Assembly: GCF_018613675.1 (NCBI RefSeq)
Contig: NZ_JAGGPQ010000012.1
Location: 62,001 to 126,000, forward strand
Reading direction: 5' to 3'
DNA from: Arthrobacter sp. ISL-85
GTDB lineage: Bacteria; Actinomycetota; Actinomycetes; Actinomycetales; Micrococcaceae
DNA: 64,000 nucleotides
Part shown: one piece after another, positions 17,797-25,899 of the stretch
Layout: each line of letters begins with the position of its first letter
How positions within the stretch are numbered: the first letter of the stretch is position 1
Position numbers and translations under genes: made by a program
The notes under the pieces: generated by a model
Database searches by the model: none
The model's input: the letters and a program-made list of their open reading frames with translations, nothing else
Told to the model about the DNA's origin: nothing

Positions 17797-18168
17797 ATGG
17801 CCGGAAAGTTTGAAGCATTCATCGACGCTGATTCGTTCTTCCGGTTCCGGCTCCTTTCTCCGGACGGGGCGGTAATCGCGGTCTCTGGCCCCTTTGAGGA
17901 CAAGGCCGCCGTGGTGGCGGGAATCGCTGCGGTGCGTGAATGCGCCGGGACCGGCCTGGTGACCGACCTTTGTCCCGCCGGAACCGTATCCCGTACCGCG
18001 GCTGTACCCGTTGCGGCTGCCGCCGCAGTCCCCGCCGAGCTGCCCGACGCCGTCGTTCCCGCCTGCAGGGAGGAACGCACGCCCTCCACGCTGCACGCCT
18101 TCCCACTGGCAAATGCGCCGCGCCGGTACGCCGCGGCTCCGCGCTGGACAAAGACAGCAGCCCGCTGA
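17797..18168 (+). CDS. YegP-like (UPF0339/DUF1508) domain protein
   Basis: A 123-residue protein. Residues 3-60 match the YegP/DUF1508 fold pattern: KFEAFIDADSFFRFRLLSPDGAVIAVSGPFEDKA, then a glycine-alanine helix and VTDL. The other half is an Ala/Pro-rich linker with a basic end (YAAAPRWTKTAAR) and no known domain. ATG 17797 has AAGGAAGGA in front. Function of the family is unknown. Monocistronic. Confidence 0.75.
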   Translation: MAGKFEAFIDADSFFRFRLLSPDGAVIAVSGPFEDKAAVVAGIAAVRECAGTGLVTDLCPAGTVSRTAAVPVAAAAAVPAELPDAVVPACREERTPSTLHAFPLANAPRRYAAAPRWTKTAAR

Positions 18169-18248
18169 CAGGCCGGGAGCCGTTCCAAAAAAGTTTTTTT
18201 GAAAACGCGTAACCCCCTGGGGCGCCGGAGCGATTACCTCTTTGAAGC

Positions 18249-18294
18249 GCCGGTCTGGAACCTGTCCCCCATCACGTTCCAGACCGGCCTTTTT
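18249..18294 (+). terminator. Rho-independent terminator
   Basis: Perfect 13-base arms (18249-18261 and 18276-18288) around a 14-base loop, then CTTTTT. It lies 80 bases after the YegP-like gene; the remaining 18169-18456 interval contains no recognisable gene. Confidence 0.85.
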
Positions 18295-18456
18295 AGTCTT
18301 TCCGCAGCCGTAGCCGCCTGCCCCGCCACTGGCCCCTTACCCCGGGCCCGCGGCGCTTCCGGCTGAGTGGTTACTGGAGGGTAAGGTAGGGGCAGCGTTC
18401 CGGATGTACTGAGCGCTTGCCTGCCACCACCCGCCTTGACGGAAAGCGCCACGTCA

Positions 18457-19008
18457 GTGACCGATGCACAGACAGCCGAGGCTCCGGACCAGCCAATATC
18501 CGGGACCGCTGCCTTCAGCCTCGTCTACGAGACATACGCATCACAGGTACTGGGCTATCTCGCGGCCCGGGGAGTCGAGGATCCGGAGGCCGCCATGCAG
18601 GAAGTGTTTCTTTCGGTGCTGCCGCGGCTCGATACCGTGCACGGCGGTGAGTCGGGGCTGCGGACCTTCATCTTCTCCGTTGCGCACGCGCGCATGGTGG
18701 ACGACCGCCGCCGCCAAAGCCGGTCTCCGGTCAAGCTGTCCTTCGAGCCCGGGCTTGACCAGCGCGAAGACAGCTCGGCGGAGGAAGAAGCCCTGCAGCG
18801 CATCTCGACCGGGGAGGTCCTGAACCTGCTGGACGGGCTGCCCCGCGACCAGCGGGAGGTACTGTCGCTGCGGCTGGTGGGAGGCCTCACGGTGGAACAG
18901 ACGGCGGAGGCAATGGACAAGAGTGCCGGCTCGGTGAAGCAACTTCAGCGGCGCGCCTTGCTGAAACTCCGGGACCTTGCCGCCGTGAAGGAGTACCTCG
19001 CGCCATGA
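18457..19008 (+). CDS. ECF-type RNA polymerase sigma factor
   Basis: A sigma-70 family factor of about 183 residues. Region 2 is FSLVYETYASQVLGYLAARG...EEVFLSVLPRL-like with the RTFIFSVAHARMVDDRRR core-binding and -10 part. Region 4 is LLDGLPRDQREVLSLRLVGGLTVEQTAEAMDKSAGSVKQLQRRALLKL. The start is not certain: GTG 18457 has GGAAAG 10 bases upstream; a TTG at 18436 would add 7 residues. The next gene overlaps by 4 bases and encodes a membrane protein, the usual place for an anti-sigma factor. The regulon cannot be predicted from this window. Confidence 0.9.
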   Translation: MTDAQTAEAPDQPISGTAAFSLVYETYASQVLGYLAARGVEDPEAAMQEVFLSVLPRLDTVHGGESGLRTFIFSVAHARMVDDRRRQSRSPVKLSFEPGLDQREDSSAEEEALQRISTGEVLNLLDGLPRDQREVLSLRLVGGLTVEQTAEAMDKSAGSVKQLQRRALLKLRDLAAVKEYLAP

Positions 19009-19961
19009 CCTCCGCCTCCGATAACCTTGCAGGCCTCGTTGACGAGATGCTCCTGGATGCAGGCTGCGGGCAGGACACGGAACTTTGGGGCGCCCTGCTC
19101 TCGCTCGGCGCCCTGGCATCGCTGCCCGCACCGGCGCCCACCGGTGAGCTTGCCGCGCTCCTGGCAGCAGGCAGCCCGTCACCCGTGGAAGACCCCAGCC
19201 GGGCTGGACAACCTGGTGAACACGCGGCGGAGGTGGCTGCTGAAGACCCAACTGAACAGCTCGCTGGGCAGCCGGACGATGAACTGGGGCTCCGTCGGAG
19301 CCGCCGCCGGCACCGTCCCACCGCGCTGGGCCTGGTGCTGGTGGCAGGGATGGGGCTGGGTGTTGGCGGAGTAGCCGCCAGCTCCACCCCATCGGGAAGC
19401 AGTGCCGTGGAGCACCTGCTGGAGGATTGGGCGCCGGGGAGCAGTACCGGCGGCGAACCGTCCGCCGCCGGCTACGGCTACCGGGCACCGAAGGTGGCCT
19501 CCGACGGGGAAATTGCCGTCGCTGGTTCACCTGCTGCTTCCGGTGGAGCCGCCGATGCCGCAGACCTTGGCGCCCGCCTCCCCCGGGATCATGCAGGCAC
19601 CGGCGCCCCAGGACGGGCACATACCGGGACCCCGCTGTGTGCCGGTCCGGTCAACCCCGGGGCCGGCACTGGGGTGTGCGCGGCTGCGGCCGCTGGGGCT
19701 GCTTCGCACGGCAACGGTGCCGGCAGCGGCACGGAGGACCCCGGAGCTGTGGCGGGGGGAACGGCGGCAGGGCCAGGGGCTTCAGGTTCGGCGAAGGCTG
19801 GGCTGCCCGCATCAGACACCCCGCCGGCAGCCACAGATGCAGCGGGCGCTGCACAGAAGGCGGCAGGCCCTGCAGCCAATGCAGCGCCGGCGCAGGGCCA
19901 AACCCGCTCCCCGGGGGCTGGGCAGGGAAATGTCCAAAAACCCGCATCTCCGGCGAAATAA
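19005..19961 (+). CDS. Putative membrane anti-sigma-like protein, Ala/Gly/Pro-rich
   Basis: A 318-residue protein coupled to the sigma factor by an ATGA overlap. Residues 1-103 are cytoplasmic-type and acidic. A basic stretch RRSRRRHRP precedes one membrane helix (TALGLVLVAGMGLGVGGVAA, about residues 106-125). The remaining 190 residues outside are low-complexity Ala/Gly/Pro/Ser and carry no known domain. By position and one-helix topology it may bind the sigma factor, but I see no zinc-binding HxxxCxxC motif. It has not been recognised as any known anti-sigma class. Confidence 0.6.
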   Translation: MTSASDNLAGLVDEMLLDAGCGQDTELWGALLSLGALASLPAPAPTGELAALLAAGSPSPVEDPSRAGQPGEHAAEVAAEDPTEQLAGQPDDELGLRRSRRRHRPTALGLVLVAGMGLGVGGVAASSTPSGSSAVEHLLEDWAPGSSTGGEPSAAGYGYRAPKVASDGEIAVAGSPAASGGAADAADLGARLPRDHAGTGAPGRAHTGTPLCAGPVNPGAGTGVCAAAAAGAASHGNGAGSGTEDPGAVAGGTAAGPGASGSAKAGLPASDTPPAATDAAGAAQKAAGPAANAAPAQGQTRSPGAGQGNVQKPASPAK

Positions 19962-19975
19962 CGTTCAGACAGAAA

Positions 19976-20002
19976 CAGCGGGTCCGTAGGACGGACCCGC
20001 TG
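19976..20002. terminator. Bidirectional terminator
   Basis: Perfect 12-base arms (19976-19987 and 19991-20002) with a 3-base loop, between the convergent sigma operon and sulfur operon. Confidence 0.88.
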
Positions 20003-20020
20003 TTGCTGACCAGGTTACCG

Positions 20021-20515
20021 TCAGGCCATGACCTGGCGCTTGGAGGAAATAACGCCGGTATCGAAACCGGCCAGGTGGAGTCCGCCGTGGAAGCGCGCGT
20101 GCTCGATCTTCACGCAGCGGTCCATCACCACGTTGAGCCCTGCGGCTTCCGCGCCTGCTGCCACTCCTTCGTGCCATGAGCCCAGTTGCAGCCACAGGGT
20201 CTTGGCGCCGGCGGCCACTGCCTCGTCAAGGACTCCGGGAAGGTCGTCGTGCTTGCGGAACACGTCAACAATGTCCGGGCTTTCCGGCAGGTCCGCCAGG
20301 GAGGCGTAGGTGGGCTGGCCCAGGATCTCCTTGACCACGGGGTTGACGAAGTACACCTTGTAGCGGGTGGAGGACAGCAGGTAGGTGGCCACAAAGTAGC
20401 TGGCCCGCGACGGCTTGTCCGATGCGCCAACAATGGCAATGGATTTCGCCTGCCGGAGCAGGGCCAGCCGCTCCGGTGCCGACGGGCCGGACCAGGTGCG
20501 TTCGGCGGTGCTCAT
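20021..20515 (-). CDS. CoA-binding domain protein (YccU-like)
   Basis: A 164-residue Rossmann-fold protein of the CoA-binding family. It shows SIAIVGASDKPSRASYFVATYLL near the N-terminus, YFVNPVVKEILGQPTYASL, then TLWLQLGSWHEGVAA and a conserved VVMDRCVKIEH with a single cysteine. It is the last gene of the sulfur operon and overlaps metY by 4 bases. A paralogue lies divergently at the other end (28221). Family members bind CoA-like or nucleotide ligands, but their role is not known; context suggests a link to sulfur or acyl metabolism. Confidence 0.85.
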   Translation of the reverse strand: MSTAERTWSGPSAPERLALLRQAKSIAIVGASDKPSRASYFVATYLLSSTRYKVYFVNPVVKEILGQPTYASLADLPESPDIVDVFRKHDDLPGVLDEAVAAGAKTLWLQLGSWHEGVAAGAEAAGLNVVMDRCVKIEHARFHGGLHLAGFDTGVISSKRQVMA

Positions 20516-21864
20516 GCGTTTGCTCCGATCGTGCAGGCTTCTGCGGGTTCTTCAAGGACGGTTGCGCCCGGGGCCGCCACCTTGGACGCCTCGGTGAGTG
20601 CCTGGTCCAGGTCCCACAGGATGTCCTCAATGTCCTCGAGGCCTACGGAGATGCGGACCAGGTCCTCCGGCACGCCGGCGGATTCCAGCTGGGCGGGGCT
20701 GAGCTGCTGGTGGGTGGTGGAGCCGGGGTGGATCACCAGGGTCCGGGAGTCACCCACGTTGGCAAGGTGCGAGGCCAGCTGCAGGGACTCGATGAACTTC
20801 TGACCCGCGGCCCGTCCGCCCTTGACTCCGAAGGAGAAGACCGATCCGGGACCCAGCGGCAGGTACTTCCGCGCCCGGTCGAAGTGCGGGTGTGAGGGCA
20901 GGCCGGAGTAGTTGACATAAGCCACCCGGTCATCGCGTTCCAGCCACTCGGCTACGGCCCGCGCGTTCTTCAGGTGCTCGTCGAGCCGCTGCGGCAGCGT
21001 CTCCACGCCCTGGAGCAGCTGGAACGCCGACTGCGGCGACAGGGCCGGGCCGATGTCGCGCAGCTGCTCGCTGCGGAGCTTGGTGAGGAAGCCGTACTCG
21101 CCGAAGTTGCCCCACCAGGAGACGTTGCCATAGGAAGCCACGGGCTCGGTCATGGTGGGGAACTTGCCGTTGCCCCAGTTGAACCTGCCGCTTTCCACCA
21201 CCACCCCGCCCAGCGTGGTGCCGTGGCCGCCCAGGAACTTCGTGGCCGAGTGGATCACGATGTCGGCGCCGTGCTCGATGGGCCGCACGAGGTACGGCGT
21301 GCTCAAGGTGGCGTCCACCACCAGGGGGATCCCGGCGTCGTGCGCCACCTTTGCCAGCCCCGCAAGGTCCTGGACCTCCGACGACGGGTTGGCCACTACC
21401 TCCACGAAGATCGCCTTGGTGTTCTCCCGGACAGCCGCGGCATAGTCGGCGGGGTCCGTGCCGGGGACGAAGGTGGTGTCCACGCCGAACCGGCGCAGGG
21501 TCACGTCGAGCTGGGTCACGGTGCCGCCGTACAGCTGGGAGGCTGCCACGATGTGGTCGCCCGCCTGGGTCAGCGCGGCGAACGTGATGAATTCCGCTGC
21601 CATGCCCGACGACGTTGCGACCGCTCCGATGCCGCCCTCAAGGGACGCTATGCGCTCTTCGAAGGCCGCCACTGTGGGGTTGCCGATGCGGGAGTAAATG
21701 TTGCCGTACTTCTGCAGGGCGAACAGGTTGGCTGCATCGTTGGTGTCCTTGAAGACAAACGACGTGGTCTGGTAGATCGGAACGGCGCGGGCGCCGTGCT
21801 CGGCGTCCGGGGTGCCGCCGGCGTGCAGGGCGCGGGTGCGGAATCCGAAGGTGCGGTCAGCCAT
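20512..21864 (-). CDS. metY: O-acetylhomoserine sulfhydrylase
   Basis: A 450-residue PLP enzyme that makes homocysteine from O-acetylhomoserine and sulfide. It has FRTRALHAGGTPDAEHGARAVPIYQTTSF at the start. The PLP lysine is in IHSATKFLGGHGTTLGG, and the family-typical GSVFSFGVKGG and SRTLVIHPGSTTHQQL regions follow. It could also use O-acetylserine. The ATG overlaps the stop of the monooxygenase upstream, so it is translationally coupled within the SAM-riboswitch operon; that context supports direct sulfhydrylation of sulfide or sulfite released from organosulfur compounds. Confidence 0.95.
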   Translation of the reverse strand: MADRTFGFRTRALHAGGTPDAEHGARAVPIYQTTSFVFKDTNDAANLFALQKYGNIYSRIGNPTVAAFEERIASLEGGIGAVATSSGMAAEFITFAALTQAGDHIVAASQLYGGTVTQLDVTLRRFGVDTTFVPGTDPADYAAAVRENTKAIFVEVVANPSSEVQDLAGLAKVAHDAGIPLVVDATLSTPYLVRPIEHGADIVIHSATKFLGGHGTTLGGVVVESGRFNWGNGKFPTMTEPVASYGNVSWWGNFGEYGFLTKLRSEQLRDIGPALSPQSAFQLLQGVETLPQRLDEHLKNARAVAEWLERDDRVAYVNYSGLPSHPHFDRARKYLPLGPGSVFSFGVKGGRAAGQKFIESLQLASHLANVGDSRTLVIHPGSTTHQQLSPAQLESAGVPEDLVRISVGLEDIEDILWDLDQALTEASKVAAPGATVLEEPAEACTIGANA

Positions 21865-23057
21865 TACGCGTTCACCTCCACCTTTGCCGCCGGAGTCTGG
21901 GACAGGTCCAGTTCGGCGCCGTTCTTCCGTGCCAGGTCGGCCTCAAGTTCGCGGACGATCGGCAGGATGTCCCGGCCAAACGCGGCCACCTCCTCCTGGA
22001 AGTGCAGGTAGCAGGTGAGGAACAGGTTTACGCCGATCTTCTTGTACTCCACGATGCGCTCGGCGATCTGTTCCGGGGTGCCGATCAGCTGGGTCTTGAA
22101 ACCGTCGTTGTACTGGATCAGGTCCTCGAAAGTGGAGTCGGCCCACATGCCCTTGCCGTCCTTGGTGGACGCGCCGGCTTCCTGCACCGCATCCCGGAAC
22201 CCCTGGACGGCGGGCTTGTGCGCCTTCTCCACGATCTCGCGGAGGGTGTCCCTGGCTTCCTTTTCGGAGTCGCGGGCGATGACAAAACCGTTCAACCCGA
22301 ACCGTGGGGCGGCCAGGTGGCCCTCGGTGCCACGGCGGGATGCACCGGCTGCGGCCACCACTCCGGCGATGTTCTCCTGGAAACCCTCGAGGTCCTTGCC
22401 GTTGGAGAAGTACCAGTCGGCCACGCGGCCTGCGGTAGCCTGGGCCGCCGTCGAGTTTCCGCCGAAGAAGATCTCGGGGTGCGCCCGGCCCGGCACGTCC
22501 ACCGGTGCCGGCTGCAGGGTGAAGTCGGTGATGTTGTAGTACTTGCCGGATTGGCTGTATTCCTTCTCGGTCCACAATCCGCGCAGGACGTTGATGAATT
22601 CCTCGGTACGGACGTAGCGTTCGTCGTGCTCCAGCCACTCCAGGCCGAAGTTGGTGAACTCGCTCTTCAGCCAGCCGGAGACGATGTTCACGGCGGCGCG
22701 GCCGTTGGAGATGTGGTCTGCGGTGATGATGTACTTTGCCAGCACGCCCGGGTGCCACATGCCCGGGTGGACGGCGGCGATGACCTTGAGGCGTTCGGTT
22801 GCGGCGAGCAGGGCCAGGCTGAATGAGGTTGCCTCGTGCTGCTTGTCCGCCCCGTAGGATGCGGCGTAGCGGGTTTGGGTCAGGGCGTATTCGAAGCCCG
22901 ATTCCTCGGCGATCCGCGCCAGCTTCTTGTTGTAGTCAAAGTCCCAGCCGGTGCGCTGTTCGATGGTGGACACCACCAGGCCGCCGGAGACATTGGGCAC
23001 CCAATAGGCGAACTTGAGCGGTTCTGAGAGCCGTGCAACGTTGCTGATCTCGGTCAT
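21864..23057 (-). CDS. sfnG: FMNH2-dependent monooxygenase, SfnG-like (dimethyl sulfone type)
   Basis: A 397-residue luciferase-like monooxygenase. Its start (LKFAYWVPNVSGGLVVSTIEQRTGW) and the blocks GFEYALTQTRYAASYGAD, GRAAVNIVSGWLKSEF and LEHDERYVRTEEFI match the dimethyl-sulfone monooxygenase SfnG pattern. SfnG splits dimethyl sulfone to methanesulfinate and formaldehyde with reduced flavin from a partner reductase; none is encoded here. SsuD-type alkanesulfonate monooxygenase is the main alternative. It overlaps both neighbours, so it belongs to the SAM-riboswitch operon. Confidence 0.82.
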   Translation of the reverse strand: MTEISNVARLSEPLKFAYWVPNVSGGLVVSTIEQRTGWDFDYNKKLARIAEESGFEYALTQTRYAASYGADKQHEATSFSLALLAATERLKVIAAVHPGMWHPGVLAKYIITADHISNGRAAVNIVSGWLKSEFTNFGLEWLEHDERYVRTEEFINVLRGLWTEKEYSQSGKYYNITDFTLQPAPVDVPGRAHPEIFFGGNSTAAQATAGRVADWYFSNGKDLEGFQENIAGVVAAAGASRRGTEGHLAAPRFGLNGFVIARDSEKEARDTLREIVEKAHKPAVQGFRDAVQEAGASTKDGKGMWADSTFEDLIQYNDGFKTQLIGTPEQIAERIVEYKKIGVNLFLTCYLHFQEEVAAFGRDILPIVRELEADLARKNGAELDLSQTPAAKVEVNA

Positions 23058-25006
23058 GGATTTTCCTTCCGTAGGGCCCGCTGGCGCAGGACTTCCTGGA
23101 TGCCGGCGATGGCCGGTTCGTTCTGGAGTGAGGTGGTGTCGCCCAGGGTTGTTCCTTCGAACAGTTGGGTCAGCAGCCGGCGCATGATCTTGCCGCTGCG
23201 GGTCTTGGGGACATCAGGAACCACGACGATGTCGCGCGGCTTGGCGATGGGGCCGATTTCCTTGGCCACGTGGTGGCGGAGGTCCTCGGCAACTTCCGTC
23301 GAAACCCCGCCCTTGAGCACTACAAACGCGACGATGGCGTGCCCGGTCTTTGGGTCCGCCACCGGGCAGACGCCGGCTTCCACCACGTCCGGGTGCGAAA
23401 CCAGGGCGGATTCAATTTCGATGGTGGACAGCAGGTGGCCGGAGACGTTCAGGGTGTCGTCCACCCGTCCCAGGATCCAGATGTCGCCGTCGGAATCGTA
23501 CTTGGCGCCGTCGCCGGCCAGGAACCAGCCCTGCTTCGCGTACTTGCTCCAGTAGGAATCGAAGTAGCGACGCGGGTTTCCCCAGACCGTGCGCGCGATG
23601 GCGGGCCCGGGGGAGTCAACCACGATGAATCCCTGGACGCCAGGCGCCACTGTTGTGCCGGCGTCGTCCACGATCCTGGTGCTGACCCCGGGCAGGGGCC
23701 GCGCGGCGCAGCCCGGCTTGAAGCTGGTGTCCGTCGGGGCGGGGGACAGGATGGTCGCTCCGGTCTCGGACTGCCACCACGTATCCACCACCGGTGCGGT
23801 CCCGGCGCCCACGTTCTCCCGCAGCCAGCGCCACGCTTCCGGATTGACGGCTTCGCCCACCGTGCCCAGCAGGCGGATGGAGGACAGATCGTAGGTGTCC
23901 GGTACCCCGTCCGGGAACCAGCCCATGAGGGACCTGACCAGCGTGGGCGCGGTGTAGTACTGCGTCACGCCGTAGCGTTCGATGATTTCGAAGTGGCGGC
24001 CCGGATGCGGGGTGTTCGGCGTGCCTTCGAAGATCACCTGGGTCACGCCGTTGGAGAGCGGGCCGTAGATCTCGTAGGTGTGCGCGGTGACCCAGGCGAG
24101 GTCGGCGGTGCACCAGTGCACGTCCTGGTCCCGGAGCGCGGGATCAGGGTTGCTGAACAGGTGCTCGAAGCTCCACGATGCCTGCGTCAGGTAGCCGCCG
24201 GAGGTGTGCACCAGGCCCCTGGGCTTGCCGGTGGTGCCGGAGGTGTACATGATGAACAGCGGTGTCTCGGCGTCGAACGCCTCCGGCTCGTGGGCGTCAG
24301 AGGCGTTCCCGACGACGTCGTGCCACCACACGTCCCTGCCTTCCGTCATGGGGACGGCGGCCAGGTCGTTGGCCGGGGTGGTGCGGTTGACCACCAGGAG
24401 ATGTTCGATGGCATTGTCTCCGGCGACGGCTGCGTCAGCGTTTTCCTTCACGGGAACCGCCGCGCCGCGCCGGAACTGGCCGTCGGTGGTGACCAGGAGC
24501 TTGGCACCGGTGTCCTCCACCCGGAACTTCAGCGCTTCCGCGGAGAAACCACCGAACACCAGGGAGTGGATGGCGCCGATGCGTGCCACCGCGAGCGTGA
24601 TGACGATGGTCTCGGGGATCACCGGGAGGTAGATGACCACGCGGTCGCCCTTGGTGATGCCGAGGGCCAGGAGCGCATTGGCGGCCTTGGATACGTCCCG
24701 CTTCAGTTCGCTGTACGTGATGGACCTGCGGTCGCCCGGCTCGCCTTCGAAATGAAGAGCCACCTTGGTGCCACGGCCTGCCGCGACGTGCCGGTCGACG
24801 CAGTTGGCAGCCACGTTAAGCTTTCCGCCTTCAAACCAAGTGATCTCCGGGCCGCGGTCTGCTTCAATGTCTGCCGGATTCCAGCGGTGCGCCGTATGCC
24901 AGGGGGTGTCCCAGTCCAGGCGCATCGCCTGCTGCTCCCAGAAGGCAACGTTGTCCGGGTGCACCCCCGCGTTGAGGTCCAAAGTTTCGGTGGTACTCAA
25001 GCCCAT
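23054..25006 (-). CDS. acsA: Acetyl-CoA synthetase (AMP-forming)
   Basis: Adenylate-forming enzyme of 650 residues that activates acetate (or a near acid) to its CoA ester. Motifs seen: YTSGTTGKPRGLVHTSGGYL (phosphate loop), DTWWQSETGATIL, YDSDGDIWILGRVDDTLNVSGH and the C-terminal PKTRSGKIMRRLL, whose lysine is the known acetylation site. The start at 25006 (MGLSTTETLD) is preferred; 25021 is possible. Either start overlaps the permease gene. An acs gene inside a sulfur operon is unusual: it may supply acetyl-CoA for O-acetylhomoserine or handle the carbon part of an organosulfur substrate (inference). Confidence 0.93.
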   Translation of the reverse strand: MGLSTTETLDLNAGVHPDNVAFWEQQAMRLDWDTPWHTAHRWNPADIEADRGPEITWFEGGKLNVAANCVDRHVAAGRGTKVALHFEGEPGDRRSITYSELKRDVSKAANALLALGITKGDRVVIYLPVIPETIVITLAVARIGAIHSLVFGGFSAEALKFRVEDTGAKLLVTTDGQFRRGAAVPVKENADAAVAGDNAIEHLLVVNRTTPANDLAAVPMTEGRDVWWHDVVGNASDAHEPEAFDAETPLFIMYTSGTTGKPRGLVHTSGGYLTQASWSFEHLFSNPDPALRDQDVHWCTADLAWVTAHTYEIYGPLSNGVTQVIFEGTPNTPHPGRHFEIIERYGVTQYYTAPTLVRSLMGWFPDGVPDTYDLSSIRLLGTVGEAVNPEAWRWLRENVGAGTAPVVDTWWQSETGATILSPAPTDTSFKPGCAARPLPGVSTRIVDDAGTTVAPGVQGFIVVDSPGPAIARTVWGNPRRYFDSYWSKYAKQGWFLAGDGAKYDSDGDIWILGRVDDTLNVSGHLLSTIEIESALVSHPDVVEAGVCPVADPKTGHAIVAFVVLKGGVSTEVAEDLRHHVAKEIGPIAKPRDIVVVPDVPKTRSGKIMRRLLTQLFEGTTLGDTTSLQNEPAIAGIQEVLRQRALRKENP

Positions 25007-25899
25007 CGTTTCACCGCCCATTTTTCGGCCAGGCCCAGCAGGGCGTCGGTAATCTTTCCAATGACCGCCAGCATGACGATGGCCAGGAGCAGCCGGTCCG
25101 TGCGGCCGTTGTTCTGTGAGTCGATCAAGAGGAAGCCCAGCCCCATGGAGGAGGCGATCAGCTCGGCGGCCACCAGGAACAGCCAGGCCTGGGCAAGGGC
25201 CAGGCGGAGCCCCGAGAACACTGCGGGGACCACCGCGGGAAGCTGCACGGTGGTCAGCAGCCGTATCCCCTTCAGTCCGAACGCGCGGGCGGCTTCCACC
25301 AGGTTCCGGTCAACGTGGCGCAGTGCCAGGGACACCGTGGTGAACACCGGGAAGAACGCGCCGATGATGATGAGGGTGACTTTGGAGTCCTCGCCGATCT
25401 TCATCCACAGGATCAGCAGCGGCACCCAGGCCAGTGACGGCACCGCGCGCAGTGCGCCGATGGTGGGTGCCAGCAGGGCGTCGGCGAGCCTGGACAGCCC
25501 CACGGTTGCGCCCAGGACCAGGCCAAGGGCTGCTCCCACCAGGAACCCGATCAGGACCCGTTGGGTGGAGATGGCGATGTGGGTTCCCAGCTGGCCGCGT
25601 TCGACGAGCTCGCCGGCAGCGGCCAGCACCATGGCAGGCGGGGGCAGCTGGACCACGGTGAACATACCGCTGGAGGAGGCCACCTGCCATGCTGCCAGCA
25701 AGGCAGCCGGGATGATCAGGCCGAGGGGCAGACGCGCCCAGTTCCTGGAACGGACTCCGGCGGGAGACCATCCCGGTGCCGGAGCGGATGCCGTGGCGGC
25801 ATCCGGCTGGGCGGCGTCTGCCGTGGTTGCGGTGGCGGCTGCAGCACGCCCGTCCGCAACACTGCTGCCGGTGATGGTGGGCTCTCCTGGATGGCTCAT
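24997..25899 (-). CDS. ABC transporter permease, sulfonate/taurine type (SsuC-like)
   Basis: A 300-residue inner-membrane permease with about six helices. The EAA loop is visible as ARAFGLKGIRLLTTVQLPAVVPAVFSGL, the contact point for the ATPase. The first 60 residues are an Ala/Gly/Pro-rich cytoplasmic extension. The family (SsuC, TauC, NrtB) imports sulfonates, taurine or nitrate; the sulfur genes around it favour a sulfonate-type substrate. It overlaps acs downstream, and its start overlaps the stop of the binding-protein gene by one base. Confidence 0.9.
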   Translation of the reverse strand: MSHPGEPTITGSSVADGRAAAATATTADAAQPDAATASAPAPGWSPAGVRSRNWARLPLGLIIPAALLAAWQVASSSGMFTVVQLPPPAMVLAAAGELVERGQLGTHIAISTQRVLIGFLVGAALGLVLGATVGLSRLADALLAPTIGALRAVPSLAWVPLLILWMKIGEDSKVTLIIIGAFFPVFTTVSLALRHVDRNLVEAARAFGLKGIRLLTTVQLPAVVPAVFSGLRLALAQAWLFLVAAELIASSMGLGFLLIDSQNNGRTDRLLLAIVMLAVIGKITDALLGLAEKWAVKRWA

